Notes: a model not told the origin generated them from the sequence alone. A DNA stretch of 64,000 nt from Mesostigma viride (GCA_009746045.1 RPFO01000072.1:5514507-5578506); one strand, 5' to 3'. Shown: positions 1 through 10,657, numbered from the stretch's first letter. Program-made: numbers and translations.

Positions 1-592
1 TGTAATTTTGATGTGCCTTTTGCTATACGTATACATCAAAAGGCACGGTGGTGTTTACACGAGGTTCAAGGTTTTAGGTGCCCTTCAAATGCATTCCGTG
101 ATTCTAAGAAATCGGCAGGAGCACTGCTGCAGGCGCATGACCCTGGGCATCAAGAATGTGACCTGGTGAATTTCGATAAGATGGTGAATTGCCATATAGT
201 CACTGTAGGAACAATAAAGCTGCTGACATTCGTGTGGCCAGCGACGGATCCTTCGGCCGCATTCTTACTTGTGTGAATTTTCGCTTGTGCGCCTTTTCTC
301 TAACGGGCACTCTTTATTCGCACGGTCGTCGAATTTGCGATCTTAAAATGGGGGACCAGTCACAGGGATCTGTCGATCACTGAAATGCCTGGTATTGTTC
401 TAACGCTGCTGTTGATGCTTTCATCCACCTAATCATTTTTCCTGGTCGTGACACTATCCCTCCTTGTGTTGGCGTTCTATGTGTGCCCCCTTCTCTCCCC
501 ACACCCACCCACCCACCCACCCCACCCCCTCCCCACCCACGCCCGTCCCACCCACCCACGCACACCCCCAATTCTCATGGGCATGCGCACTG
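1..592. other. 5' flank or intron with no supported gene
   Basis: I see no convincing coding exon here. The stretch at about 495-570 is a C-rich run of CCCAC units that leads into the splice-acceptor-like CAG at about 590. It could be the upstream intron of the sialyltransferase-like gene or its 5' flank; the true first exon was not found. Confidence 0.4.
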
Positions 593-659
593 CAGGCAGC
601 GCGGATGGCGAGGAGGTGGTCGCCCAGGAGAGCCAGGAGGTGACAGTTGTGGAGGAGGG
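593..659 (+). CDS. Candidate upstream acidic exon of the GT29 gene
   Basis: After a pyrimidine-rich tract ending in GCACTGCAG the sequence opens into a short acidic segment (reading GSADGEEVVAQESQEVTVVEE) followed by a donor-like GTACGTG. Composition matches the acidic exon at 1350-1568. The phase link to that exon could not be verified, so this is a candidate only. A partial copy of its 3' end with a donor (SQEVTVVDD, then GTACATG) recurs at about 725-755. Confidence 0.35.
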
Positions 660-908
660 GGTACGTGCCGGGCGTGGGCCTATATGTATGCTAGGTACTA
701 GATAAATTAACTAATGGTGCATTAGAGCCAGGAGGTGACTGTGGTGGATGATGGGGTACATGCTGGCGATGGTAGATGACGGGGTATGTGCGGGGCCTTT
801 AGATATACACCTAGCAGGCCATTTTGAGCTTTGGCTGCTCAAGCTTCTCTTTCGCGGTCCCCGTTGACAGGATGGGGTTCGCAGTATGTGCTCCGTATTT
901 GCCGCACA

Positions 909-1080
909 GCCAACTGCGGGTGGGCCCAGTTGATAGGATGGAAACCAAGCGGCCCCTTTTGCCTTCTGTGGGTGGGCCCAGTTGATAGGATGGAAACCAA
1001 GCGGCCCCTTTTGCCTTCTGTGGGTGGGCCCAGTTGATAGGATGGAAACCAAGCGGCCCCTTTTGCCTTCTGTGGGTGGG
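909..1080 (+). repeat. 52-bp tandem repeat, 3 copies
   Basis: A 52-bp unit containing GGGCCCAGTTGATAGGATGG is repeated with its start at about 929, 981 and 1033. It lies in a presumed intron and is one of a long series of minisatellites in this gene. Confidence 0.85.
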
Positions 1081-1349
1081 CTTGAGATCCCCTAGACCGG
1101 GTTCATGGTCTCATCACCAGCCACACACTGGCCCTAACTCTTTTACTTGCTATGGTCATCTTGTCCTTCATTTTTTTTTCATAGTTTTTAAACTGGCGGC
1201 TTCATCCCCGCCCCGGCTGCTGGTATTAATACGCGGTGGCCCATCTTGGCGCCCGTCCTGTCCTGTTTTAAAAACCTTGTTTCTGAAACTCATGAGTGTC
1301 TGCCGTCCTCTTGTTCTTCTATTTTTAATCACTGTCAACTGCCCGACAG

Positions 1350-1568
1350 CCCGTGAATCAATCGGACGAGACGTCCTCCAACGAGGACCAAGGGAGTGGC
1401 GACGCGGCCAATGAACCCTCCAGCGACCCCAACGATGACGGCTTTGGCCACCTGGCCAGTGACAGCGGTGATGGCGCGTCGAGTACGCCATCCGAAGAGA
1501 CGGTGGACGGCGTGCCCATGTCGGTGGTGGAGCAGCTGTCCGACGGCACGGGCATCCCGGTGGAGGAG
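1350..1568 (+). CDS. GT29 gene: acidic stem exon
   Basis: Acceptor TGCCCGACAG and donor GAG|GTGAGG bound 219 bases, open and in phase 0 at both ends. The translation is rich in Asp, Glu, Ser and Asn (NQSDETSSNEDQGSG...), which suggests a disordered lumenal stem. The 3' end plus donor is partly repeated at about 1637 (CCCGGTGGAGGCGGTAACC). Confidence 0.6.
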
Positions 1569-4500
1569 GTGAGGGCAGTTCATGGCGGGGAGTGCTTGTG
1601 CTGGCAGCATATGTAGAGCCTCGAGGATATGTAGAGCCCGGTGGAGGCGGTAACCAACCGTAGTTACCGCCTGCATCACCAAGCACGATGAGGGCGCCGC
1701 ATCCTGTGGGAGCAGCTTAGGGCACCCTCAGGTGATGGGAATTACTTATGCTGGCACAGGGTGTGTGGGCAGGTAATGCTGGCAAACGTTCATGCGGGCG
1801 CAATGCTGGCACGCTTTTTCTCGCTGGCACGCTATTTGTGGGCGCATCCTGCTGGCACACTCTCATGGGCATGCTTGTAAGGTCGCATGCTGCCGGCACA
1901 CTCATGTGGGCGCGCTTGTAAGGGCGCATGCTGCTGGCGCACGGTACTGCTGGCTGGTATAATTGCGCGGGCATGTGATGCGGTCGCATGGTTGACAGAG
2001 GGGAGGGGAGGGGAGGGAATACGTTTGATCCGGTACGTTCTGTTCATGCTATTCATACGTTTCTGGATGCGTTTGATCTGGTACGTGCGGTTCACTTTAT
2101 TCATACGTTTCTGGATGCGTTTGATCTGGTACGTTCTGTTCACTTTATTCATACGTTTCTGGATGCGTTTGATCTGGTACGTGCGGTTCACGTTATATAT
2201 GTTTCTTGTCATGGATGCCTGCCTAGTCCCGTCCAAGGGTTGGGTCAAGTTATATCTTGCATTCTTACTTTTCCAAGGGGTCAACGTGCTGATAACGTCC
2301 ACCGTGCCTTCCTGCGTGGTATGCATTGGAGAGTAGACGTGATACATGGAAGAGTCTGTAGTTGATTGTGTCATATTTCCCATCATTTATGTGTTGTGCT
2401 GGGTGCCACCACCAGGCTGTCGAGGTAACGGTGCCCATGCGGCCTGCGTGCGTGCCTGTGTGTCGTAGGACAGTGACACGTGATGGTCCTGTGACGTGAG
2501 ATGCCTTCCATCTTTTTCGAGCATGAATAGGAGTGTTGTAGTAATAGCATTTAGTATCGTGTGATAGTTTCTTTTGTGCCGTGAGCCAGGTCAGTGAGGC
2601 AATTGAGGAGGTTTGCTTGTGTGCCGTGCACCAGGTCATCAAGGCAATTGAAAAGGCGGAAAACGGATGGTAGGCATGTCGTAGGTGTGGCAAGCCCTTT
2701 CCATGACGGCTTTTGTGGTCTCCCCACCTAATGGGAGACCTTACTAATTATTAATTAATGTGGTTTCCCAACTCATTTGTGGGCTCGTGTGCTGTGTGCC
2801 AGGCGGTCGAGGTCACTGTGCCCGTCCTGCGTGTGCCAGGTAATAACTTCTTATATTCACTTATAATTACCATCACTCGTCACGTGCCGTGTGCCAGGTG
2901 ATCGAAGAGATCGAGGAGGCCGCACATGCGGGCAGTGATGCACCGCCCCAATGCTCCACGCTTCACCTGCTGTCAGACCTGATGAAGTCGCGCTTCCCTT
3001 CCAAGCGGAGGCAGCACCGCCGCCTGCTGGGGGGGGAGCAAGAGACCTCCCATGGCTACAGGTGCGTGGTCTTGATGGCTAGTTCTAGTCAAGGACTTTA
3101 GGGAGAAACAGGGCCTGTGCCCTATCTATGGGCTTGCCTGCGCGTGGTCTTGATGGCTAATGCTAGTCGATTACTATAGGGAGCAGGAGGGCCTGTGCCT
3201 ATCTATGGGTGGGCTTGCCTGCGTGTGGTCTTGATGACTATTTCTTGTCGATTACTATAGGAAGCAGGAGGGCCTGTGCCCTATCTATGGGCTTGCCTGC
3301 GCGTGGTCTTGATGGCTAATGCTAGTCGATTACTATAGGGAGCAGGAGGGCGTGTGCCCTATCTGTGGGTGGGCTTCTTGTTGAGCATCAGTCCGGTAGG
3401 GAAGGTACCTAGATATCGAAGCCATCAGTCCGGTACATATCGAAGCCATCAGCTCCCTATGACTCTCCCAACAGAGGGTCGTGAGTGAACGAATGGGCGG
3501 GGGAGCATGCTCCAGTTACACAATTGAGGATTAAAACTCACCAAGTCCTCACCAAATCCTAGCCATAATCTCTGCAGCAGATATATTTCTGCATTATTCG
3601 TCGATTCTTGGCACGTGTAGAGGAGGTGGCGAGGATGTGGCGAGGATGTGGCGAGGATCTTGTCAGAGGTTTCAACCTCAACTCGGCATGCCTCCCATAT
3701 TTTGTCTGACAAATATTCCTAAATTTCTAAAAAAGTTGTCTCTACGTTATCTGGTGCCCGGCGCCTTTACTCACCATTTCTGCCCCATTCTTTGTACCCT
3801 CCACCCCTTTGGCATTGTTCTCCCTCCCATCCCTTGCTGCCTCCGTTCCCCTTGGATCCCTTTCGCCAATCCCTTCTGCTTATTCCTTGTGCCTGTCCCT
3901 TCTGCTTATTCCTTGTGCCTGTCCCTTCTGCTTATCCCTTGTGCCTGTCCCTTCTGCTTATCCCTTGTGCCTGTCCCTTCTGCTTATCCCTTGTGCCTGT
4001 CCCTTCTGCTTATCCCTTGTGCCTGTCCCTTCTGCTTATCCCTTGTGCCTGTCCCTTCTGCTTATCCCTTGTGCCTGTCCCTTCTGCTTATCCCTTGTGC
4101 CTGTCCCTTCTGCTTATCCCTTGTGCCTGTCCCTTCTGCTTATTCCTTGTGCCTGTCCCTTCTGCTTATCCCTTGTGCCTGTCCCTTCTGCTTATCCCTT
4201 GTGCCTGTCCCTTCTGCCTATCCCTTGTGCCTGTCCCTTCTGCTTATTCCTTGTGCCTGTCCCTTCTGCTTATCCCTTGTGCCTGTCCCTTCTGCTTATC
4301 CCTTGTGCCTGTCCCTTCTGCTTATCCCTTGTGCCTGTCCCTTCTGCTTATTCCTTGTGCCTGTCCCTTCTGCTTATTCCTTGTGCCTGTCCCTTCTGCT
4401 TATCCCTTGTGCCTGTCCCTTCTGCTTATCCCTTGTGCCTGTCCCTTCTGCTTATTCCTTTGTCTATCCCTTATGCGTATCCCTTGCGTCTATCCCTTCT

Positions 4501-7500
4501 GCTTATTCCTTTGTCTATCCCTTATGCGTAGCCCTTGCGTCTATCCCTTCTGCTTATTCCTTTGTCTACCCCTTATGCGTATCCCTTGCGTCTATCCCTT
4601 CTGCTTATTCCTTTGTCTACCCCTTATGCGTATCCCTTGCGTCTATCCCTTCTGCTTATTCCTTTGTCTATCCCTTATGCATATCCCTTGCGTCTATCCC
4701 TCATGCCTCGTCGCGCCGTTCCCTGCACCCAGTGTGCCCGAGCGGCGGCTCTCCCTCGGCCGCATGGGCGCCCGCCACGCGGCGACACCTGCTGGCCACA
4801 CGTCGCGCCACCTGCTGGTCAAGCCGTACCCCTTTGTGGACTATGTCCCCCAGGACGCAATCAACACATTCCATGCGCCGGTAGAGGACAAGCTGCTGGC
4901 GGGCCGCATCATGAAGTGGGTGGTTTCGACGGTGTCACCGTGTGGTCTCTGTGTCATTATAGTGGGAATGATAATGAGTAGGACGAGCTGCTGGCGGCCG
5001 CATCATGCAGTGGGTGGTGTCGACGGTGTCACCGTGTGGTCTCTGTGTCATTTTAGTGGGAAATATTATGAGTAGGACGAGCTGCTGGCGGCCGCATCAT
5101 GCAGTGGGTATCACTCTGTGAGTATGTGGTCATTACAGTTCATGATCATGAACAGGACGAGCAGCTTGCATGAGAAGAGGTCGGTGGTCGCTGTATAATG
5201 ATATGGTGTATAGTGTGCAATGCCCTGAATAGGTCAAGCCTCCCTCCCACGTTTCCCCCTCTTCTTCCCTTAGAGCCCCCCACCCACCTTTCATCTTTGA
5301 CCCTCTTGTCTCCCACCTGTCCTCCCCCATCCCTTCCTGAAACGCACACGCAAACGCACACGCACACGCACACGCACACGCACACGCACACGCACGCGCA
5401 CGCGCACGCGCACACGCACACGCACACGCACACGCACACGCACACGCACACGCACACACGCACACACCTTCCAAGCCACCTTCCCCCCTTCCCCCCCCCC
5501 CACACCTCTTCAACCGGTCTCCAGTCTCCTCCACTCCACTCCTTGCCCCAACCCTGACCCCGGTGAACCCTGAACTCCCAACCATCGTTGCAACCCTACA
5601 TCATACCTCTCGCCTGCCCCCCCTGTCCGCCCCCCCCCCTCCCTGCTTCAACCCCCCTAACCTGCGCCCTATCCCCTCCCTTCCCTCCCCCCCAGGGCAA
5701 TCAAGCCCGGCTACTGCTCCTGCAAGAAGACCGCCGTCGCGTGCGGCCCCGAGGGCGAGCGCTACGGCCTGCGCCTCAAAGCCGGATCCCTCGGCACCTG
5801 TGCGGTCGTGGGCCTGGGCCGCAACCTTCTCGACAAGGAGAAGGGTGTCGAGATCGATGACCACAAGACGGTCATCCGCCTCGGCCGCGCCCCGCTTGAG
5901 CGCTACATGCGCCACGTCGGGCGCAAGACGTCGGTGCTGTTTGTGAGGAGTATCGGCGATCTGGGGACCGACTTTTGGGACACGGCGAGCGAGCACCATG
6001 GGGAGCACATGACGACGATCCACCCGAGTCTCTTCTTCTGGATGGGGGACCCTGTGCTGGCTGACGACGAGAGTGAGTGGGAGGGTTAGGAGAGCTTGAT
6101 TGGGGGGTGGGATCAAAGGAAGTCATGTCTCAAGTAAGCAAATTCACTGCTCATCAGCCTATTCTCTGGAATCGCCAATTCGCTATGGCATGCTGTACTA
6201 ATAGATAGTTGCGATCGCGACCCTAAGAGCACGATGTGCCGAGGACGGCGGTGAGTGGGAGGGGCAAGGTCTTACGTGCGGGGGGAAGGGAGTAAGTTTG
6301 ACCTGTCCAAGGACGAGCGTGAGTGGGAGGGGTTGGACAGAGGAGTCGGGGGACCGTGACAGGAAGGCTTGTCGCATGACTGCTGTGCCAAGGATGAGAG
6401 TGAGTGGAGGGGCAGTGATGTGAGTGAACGGCCAGGAGGGGGATTGGGAGGCGGAGGCGGAGGCGGAGGCGGAGGTGGAGGCGGAGGCGGAGGCGGAGGC
6501 GGAGGCGGAGGGGGAGCGGGAGCGGGAGCGGGAGCGGGAGCGGGAGCGGGAGCGGGAGCGGGAGCGGGAGCGGGAGCGGGAGCGGGAGCGGGAGCGGGAG
6601 CGGGAGCGGGAGCGGGACGGGGAGGGGGGACTCATCGGCCGTTCAGCTTTCTGGTCGGGAGAGCCAGAAAACGGGAACCGGGATTGCCTTGCGAAGCGGC
6701 AGGGACATGCGCTGTTATAGAAATCATGCAGCCGGAACTGAAAACAAAATCCTTTCCTTTCCTGCCCCTCCCCATCCAACCGGCCCCTCCCCCATCGCCC
6801 CTCCCCCCCCACCCCCTGCCCCTCGCCCCCCGCCCCCCGCCCCTCCCCCCCTTGCCCCATGCCCCATCCTACCCCGCTTACCCACCCACCACGTGTCCTC
6901 GCTCCCCCTCTTCCCCTTGACCACCCCACCATGGCTTTCCCACCCCCCTTCCCCTTGCAGACCCATACCAAGCAGTCCCCCCCACGGGCAAGATGGTGGG
7001 CATGCCGTACGTGCGCAGCGAGGGGCTCAGCAACACGACCGCGCTGTCGGACCTGCTCTCAGTGCTGAACGCGTACGTGAGGCGGCAGGGGCGCGCCGCG
7101 CAGGAGGGGACGGAGATGAAGGCGTCGTCAGGATTCACTGTGGTGACCACGCTCATCCAGGTAGGAATGAAGGGTCTCGGGGGGACCGCTGACGTTATCG
7201 GGAGCCAGCCCGGTTTTACGAAGGGCTTGTCTTGCGAAGCCGTAGCAGTATAGGGTTTTTCCTTATTCGTCATGCAGACAACATTATCAGAAGCCAACCC
7301 CTTTGAAAAGGGGTTCCCTTGCAAAGCCGTAGCGGTATAGGGTTTTTCCTTATTCGTCATGCAGACAACATTATCAGAAGCCAACCCCATTGAAAAGGGG
7401 TTCCCTTGCAAAGCCGTAGCGGTATAGGGTTTTTCCTTATTCGTCATGCAGACAACATTATCAGAAGCCAACCCCTTTGAAAAGGGGTTCCCTTGCAAAA

Positions 7501-9222
7501 ACATCTTGCTGATCCAGGTACGAGGTGGCCCTATGTAATGTGACTAGGATCTGTGTTTCATGCGGATGTCAGGTGGCCCTATGTAATGTGACTAGGATCT
7601 GTGTTTCATGCGGATGTCAGGTGGTCCTATGTAATGTTACTAGGATCTGTGTTTCATGCGGATGTCAGGTGGTCCTATGTAATGTGACTAGGATCTGTGT
7701 TTCATGCGGATGTCAGGTGGCCCTATGTAATGTGACTAGGATCTGTGTTTCATGCGGATGTCAGGTGGTCCTATGTAATGTGACTAGGATCTGTGTTTCA
7801 TGCGGATGTCAGGTGGCCCTATGTAATGTGACTAGGATCTGTGCTTCATGCGGATGTCAGGTGGCCCTATGTAATGTGACTAGGATCTGTGTTTCATGCG
7901 GATGTCAGGTGGCCCTATGTAATGTGACTAGGATCTGTGCTTCATGCGGATGTCAGGTGGCCCTATGTAATGTGACTAGGATCTGTGCTTCATGCGGATG
8001 TCAGGTTGCCCTATGTAATGTGACTAGGATCTGTGCTTCATGCGGATGTCCCCACACGCATGGGGTCTGCATGCTTGGGCGTAGATTGAGCCTGAATGGT
8101 TATCCTAATGTGCGCTTGGTGGCGTGGCTAAATGTCTCATAGGCTTAAAGGATACAAGCACGGTCATCCAGGTACGAGGGCGCTTTGGGTGATTCGTGCT
8201 CATCCAGTATGAGGGGATTCTCGTATGGGACGAGGGAATTCTCCTATGGGACGAGGGGATTCTCCTATGGGACGAGGGGATTCTCCTATGGGACGAGGGG
8301 ATTCTCCTATGGGACGAGGGGATTCTCCTATGGTACGAGGGTATTCTCTTATGGGACGAGGGGATTCTCTTATGGGACGAGGGGATTCTCCTATGGGACG
8401 AGGGAATTCTCTTATCTTTGTTGCAAAGTGAACCCCAAAGCCCTGGGGCCTCTCTCCAAAGGCAGGATTTTCTCGATAAGCAGAACCCTTTTCCGAATAT
8501 TCAGGCTGTGTTAATGTGTTGCTGCTGACAGTTTCGCATCAGAGCACTCGTGGCATTTGAGAAGGATCGCAGAATATTCATTACGGGAAGCTGATGAGAT
8601 AGACTCTTGCAGTTGCTTCTGTGTCGTGATGGTCCTGTCGGACAGTCAATCTGATGCGAACAAAGGGAGTACCAGCACAATCGCACACGTGTTCAAACGG
8701 CAGACTGGCCACGCAGTGTGCGCCTTTCCATTTCATCAATGCAGGCAAAAGTAAGTCACGCAGGCACGTTGGGGATCCACGGAGCATGAACCCTTACGAT
8801 GAGCCTCGATCGATCGGGGCTATCTAATGACCTGTCATTCCTACTGGTTCACCAAGTTTGCTATCTAATGACCTGTCATTCCTACTGATTCACCAAGTTT
8901 GCTATCTAATGACCTGTCATTCCTACTGGTTCACCAAGTTTGGGACACTGCACATTCTCAGGTGTCTGGCCCCACCTAATGCACTGTGATGTGCAACCGT
9001 CTATTGCTCTCCGTCCCACCAAATGCCCTTGCCGGGCCCCAGGCTCAACTCTGCTCGCGCATCGACCTCTATGGCTTCAGCCAGGATGGCGTTGGCCATT
9101 ACTTTGACGAGGGCGCCAACTACCGCCCAGGGGGCGGCTTCTCACACCGCAACGTGGCTGGGCTGGAGCATTATGTCTACAAGGTGGCGCAAGCGAACGG
9201 GCTGCTGTGCCTCTACGACTAA
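1350..9222 (+). CDS. GT29 sialyltransferase-like glycosyltransferase (multi-exon gene)
   Basis: Six exons can be chained with matching phases: 1350-1568, 2898-3061, 4733-4915, 5696-6072, 6961-7160 and 9043-9222 (stop TAA). All junctions are AG acceptors and GT donors. The product has the hallmark blocks of family GT29: sialyl motif L in exon 5696-6072 (GTCAVVGLGRNLL, then IDDHKTVIRLGRAP and VGRKTSV), motif S split across the last two exons (SSGFTVVTTLIQ / CSRIDLYGF), motif III-like GHYFDEG, and the terminal motif VS histidine and glutamate (SHRNVAGLEHY). GT29 enzymes are usually Golgi type II membrane proteins that transfer sialic acid from CMP-Neu5Ac. In plants and algae the related proteins are suspected to use Kdo-like sugars, so the substrate is not known here. 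The N-terminal signal anchor was not found, so the 5' end is incomplete. An acidic, Ser/Asp-rich stem precedes the catalytic part. A TGTAA motif, the usual chlorophyte polyadenylation signal, lies about 30 bases after the stop. Confidence 0.85.
2050..2200 (+). repeat. 48-bp tandem repeat, about 3 copies
   Basis: The phrase TATTCATACGTTTCTGGATG recurs at about 2050, 2098 and 2146 (period 48). Intronic; the apparent reading frames through it come from the repeat itself. Confidence 0.8.
2898..3061 (+). CDS. GT29 gene: basic/acidic linker exon
   Basis: Acceptor GTGTGCCAG, donor AG|GTGCGT. The 164 bases encode an acidic start (VIEEIEEAAHAGS) and a basic end (SRFPSKRRQHRRLL). The last codon is split AG|T and joins exactly to exon 4733-4915. 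Degenerate copies of this acceptor plus the first codons lie just upstream at about 2581, 2622 and 2792. Confidence 0.7.
3062..3375 (+). repeat. Intron-start tandem repeat, units of roughly 75-95 bp, 4 copies
   Basis: Beginning right at the donor, the phrase GCGTGGTCTTGATGGCTA plus the following GAGCAGGAGGGCCTGTGCC block is repeated four times with small changes. This is the first part of the intron between exons 2898-3061 and 4733-4915. Confidence 0.75.
3868..4700 (+). repeat. 26-bp minisatellite, about 22 copies, grading into a longer variant
   Basis: The unit CCCTTCTGCTTATCCCTTGTGCCTGT (26 bp, written here in two parts: CCCTTCTGCTTAT and CCCTTGTGCCTGT) is repeated from about 3870 to 4450. 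Variants with TTTGTCTATCCCTTATGCG follow to 4700. Because 26 is not a multiple of 3, all three frames read as the same 26-residue peptide repeat. This makes several long open frames that are not genes. Confidence 0.92.
4733..4915 (+). CDS. GT29 gene: exon upstream of motif L
   Basis: Acceptor CCCTGCACCCAG, donor ATGAA|GTGGGT. It encodes a segment with VPERRLSLGRMGARHA and later FVDYVPQDAINTF, and ends in a split Lys codon (AA|G) that joins exactly to exon 5696. Two imperfect copies of its 3' end with the donor follow at about 4981 and 5077. Confidence 0.8.
5340..5462 (+). repeat. (CACACG/CACGCG)n microsatellite
   Basis: About 120 bases of hexanucleotide CACACG/CGCACG repeat in the intron before the motif L exon. 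The His/Thr- and Cys/Val-rich open frames through it are artefacts. Confidence 0.95.
5696..6072 (+). CDS. GT29 gene: sialyl motif L exon
   Basis: Acceptor CCCCCCCAG, donor GACGAGA|GTGAGT. Contains the CMP-sugar-binding motif L (CAVVGLGRNLL ... EIDDHKTVIRLGRAP ... YMRHVGRKTSVLFV), followed by a Cys-poor acceptor-side region (DFWDTASEHHGEHM). The motif L cysteine, paired with the motif S cysteine in characterised enzymes, is present. Three short copies of the exon end plus donor follow at about 6240, 6312 and 6395. Confidence 0.9.
6235..6412 (+). repeat. Repeated exon-end/donor modules
   Basis: Short copies of GACGAGAGTGAGTGG (exon end plus 5' splice site) occur at about 6240 (GACGGCGGTGAGTGGG), 6312 (GACGAGCGTGAGTGGG) and 6395 (GATGAGAGTGAGTGG) within the intron. 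Confidence 0.7.
6440..6625 (+). repeat. (GGCGGA)n then (GGGAGC)n microsatellite
   Basis: Two adjoining hexanucleotide tracts, about 70 and 115 bases. They give Gly-, Gly-Ala-, Arg-Glu- or Ser-Arg-repeat open frames on both strands, none of which I treat as genes. Confidence 0.95.
6961..7160 (+). CDS. GT29 gene: exon with first half of motif S
   Basis: Acceptor CTTCCCCTTGCAG, donor CTCATCCAG|GTAGGA. It encodes GMPYVRSEGLSNTTALSDLL and ends with SSGFTVVTTLIQ, the first half of sialyl motif S. Phase 0 at the 3' end joins to exon 9043. Copies of the exon end (GATCCAGGTACGAG, CATCCAGGTACGAG) reappear at about 7508 and 8165. Confidence 0.85.
7239..7500 (+). repeat. 87-bp tandem repeat, 3 copies
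   Basis: GCCGTAGC marks the unit at 7239, 7326 and 7413. Intronic. Confidence 0.85.
7515..8055 (+). repeat. 48-bp tandem repeat, 11 copies
   Basis: The unit contains GTGGCCCTATGTAATGTGAC and ATCTGTGTTTCATGCGGATG. Being a multiple of three, it reads as a clean 16-residue peptide repeat (ALCNVTRICVSCGCQV), but it lies inside an intron of the GT29 gene. Confidence 0.9.
8205..8415 (+). repeat. 21-bp tandem repeat, about 10 copies
   Basis: Unit GACGAGGGGATTCTCCTATGG with single-base variants; intronic. Confidence 0.9.
8821..8942 (+). repeat. 41-bp tandem repeat, 3 copies
   Basis: TATCTAATGACCTGTCATTC begins at 8821, 8862 and 8903. Intronic, about 100 bases before the last exon of the GT29 gene. 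Confidence 0.9.
9043..9222 (+). CDS. GT29 gene: terminal exon (motif S second half, III, VS)
   Basis: Acceptor GCCGGGCCCCAG, stop TAA at 9220-9222. Encodes AQLCSRIDLYGF (motif S end, with its cysteine), GHYFDEG (motif III-like) and SHRNVAGLEHYV (motif VS, His and Glu), ending LLCLYD. This is where GT29 proteins normally end. Confidence 0.88.
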   Translation, partial: AQLCSRIDLYGFSQDGVGHYFDEGANYRPGGGFSHRNVAGLEHYVYKVAQANGLLCLYD

Positions 9223-9589
9223 CTTTCGCTGCATTTAGATAGCATTTGGTGAGGTGTAAGCAAGGCTACTGACAACAGTTGCTCATGCGGTTGCATATTT
9301 ATGCCCCTGCATTGCCAGACTGTTTGTTTCTACTGTTGGCTCGACGCGTAAATTTCTCATTTCTCGAAGTAAACCAGAAAAGTGATTTTCAAATTAAAAT
9401 ATAATTACAGCATGACAATAACATCATCTCATGGCACCCATTGCCTGGCACAGTGGCAGTGGGTCTACTAGTTTGCCGATATCGCAGTCATGGACAATGT
9501 TCACAATCAAATGACTTGGTATCACTGCAGTCACCATGGTAAGTCTATTGTGTCGCGATCTTGCTGTACATTTGCCATTAAATTAAATT

Positions 9590-10657
9590 AAATTACAACA
9601 TGACTCCGTTGGGAGATCAAGTAGCACGTATTCCCTTGCTGGATGGATGGCTTGAGGTGTGCAAAGCCGCGAAACCGAACTGTGCTAACTGTAAGCTAAT
9701 CTAGTCAATTCTAACTACTCTACTCAGCAAAGCGCCCCTTGGCCTCCTGGGGGGGGGGGGGGGCTTGCCCGCAGGGGCTGGCGTGTGAGCCTGGACAACC
9801 GTCTTCCACCTCTTCTTGTTCCATGTATATCAGTCCAAGCAAGAGAGAGGGAGGAAATGCGGTGTTCAAACTGGGCTGGGACAACTAGGTCGGCCAGCAA
9901 CATCTGGATGTAGTTCATGGCAGGTTTACCTAGCTTCCTCGGAATGTCCTTGGGGCCAGGCCAGGTCAAGATATGCCGCCCTGGTTGGCCAAGCCGCTGG
10001 GGGCCGGCCAGACCAAGGGCGGTGTCAACCTGGCTGGTGCGAGCAAGATGTCCTACAAATGCTATTCTACGCTGCCTAATCTCGTCCGAAATACGAGGCA
10101 TACCCTGATACAAAGACTCTCATGACCTACGCTGGGAAAACCCTACATTCAGGACCTGTCGGAGCATCCTGTAAACCGTGCCGTCTACATAGCTGAGCCG
10201 CCAGTGTGTCCGTGAGTGTCCATGCCTCGGCGCCATACGTACTTAGCACCGTGAGGACGAGGACCTTGAAGAGCATGGGCTTACGGTGCTCGCGCCCAGG
10301 TTCTTCGAGCGCCAGTAGGTGTTGAGCGATCGGAGCCGGGCCCAGGGCAGGCCGATGCGGATGTCCACATCGTCGGCGGTGTCGGGGAGCATGCTCCCTA
10401 ACAGTTTGAAGCGATTACGAAACGGGACCTCCGTCCCGTCGAGCAGGCGCGGCAGCGGCGGGCGACTGGAGGCCCCAATCACCATCCGACGCCTCAGTCT
10501 TGACACTAATCTCCAACCCCACCGCCCTCGCCTCCAAGCCCAGACAGTCCAGCCAGGTCTGAATGTGCTCGGGGCGCGCGATGAGGGTGGTGTCATCCGC
10601 ATAAATCAGGTCGGCCAGGCGGTAGCCAGTGCCACCCCCGCCGTGCTCGCGCTCATA
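9590..10657 (-). mobile_element. 5'-truncated LINE fragment (RT thumb to 3' end)
   Basis: The minus strand reads a frame-broken C-terminal part of a LINE ORF2. The YADD-side segment lies at about 10,600 (reverse complement of GTCATCCGCATAAATCAGG) and a polypeptide with IRQRRIAFVGHLART at 9,724-10,113. The 3'UTR continues to an AT-rich tail (TTAAATTAAATTACAACATG on the plus strand) at about 9,590. The same C-terminus and 3'UTR occur on the plus strand at 60,395-60,990. Probably dead. Confidence 0.75.

Noticed and set aside
3637-5075. Very long open frames of 240-427 residues in all three plus frames
   Set aside because: They are the 26-bp minisatellite read in three frames (the same 26-residue peptide each time), inside an intron of the GT29 gene. 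Only the last part of one frame, 4733-4915, is a real exon.
6198-6971. Ser-Arg repeat (SR-protein-like) frame on the minus strand and Gly-Ala or Arg-Glu repeat frames on the plus strand
   Set aside because: Arise from (GGCGGA)n/(GGGAGC)n microsatellites; no RRM or other domain accompanies them.
7525-8142. 205-residue Cys-rich repeat protein
   Set aside because: Produced by a 48-bp intronic tandem repeat whose length happens to be a multiple of three; it lies between two in-phase GT29 exons.
7515-8945. Possible CRISPR arrays
   Set aside because: The repeats are directly adjacent, without unique spacers, in a eukaryotic intron.
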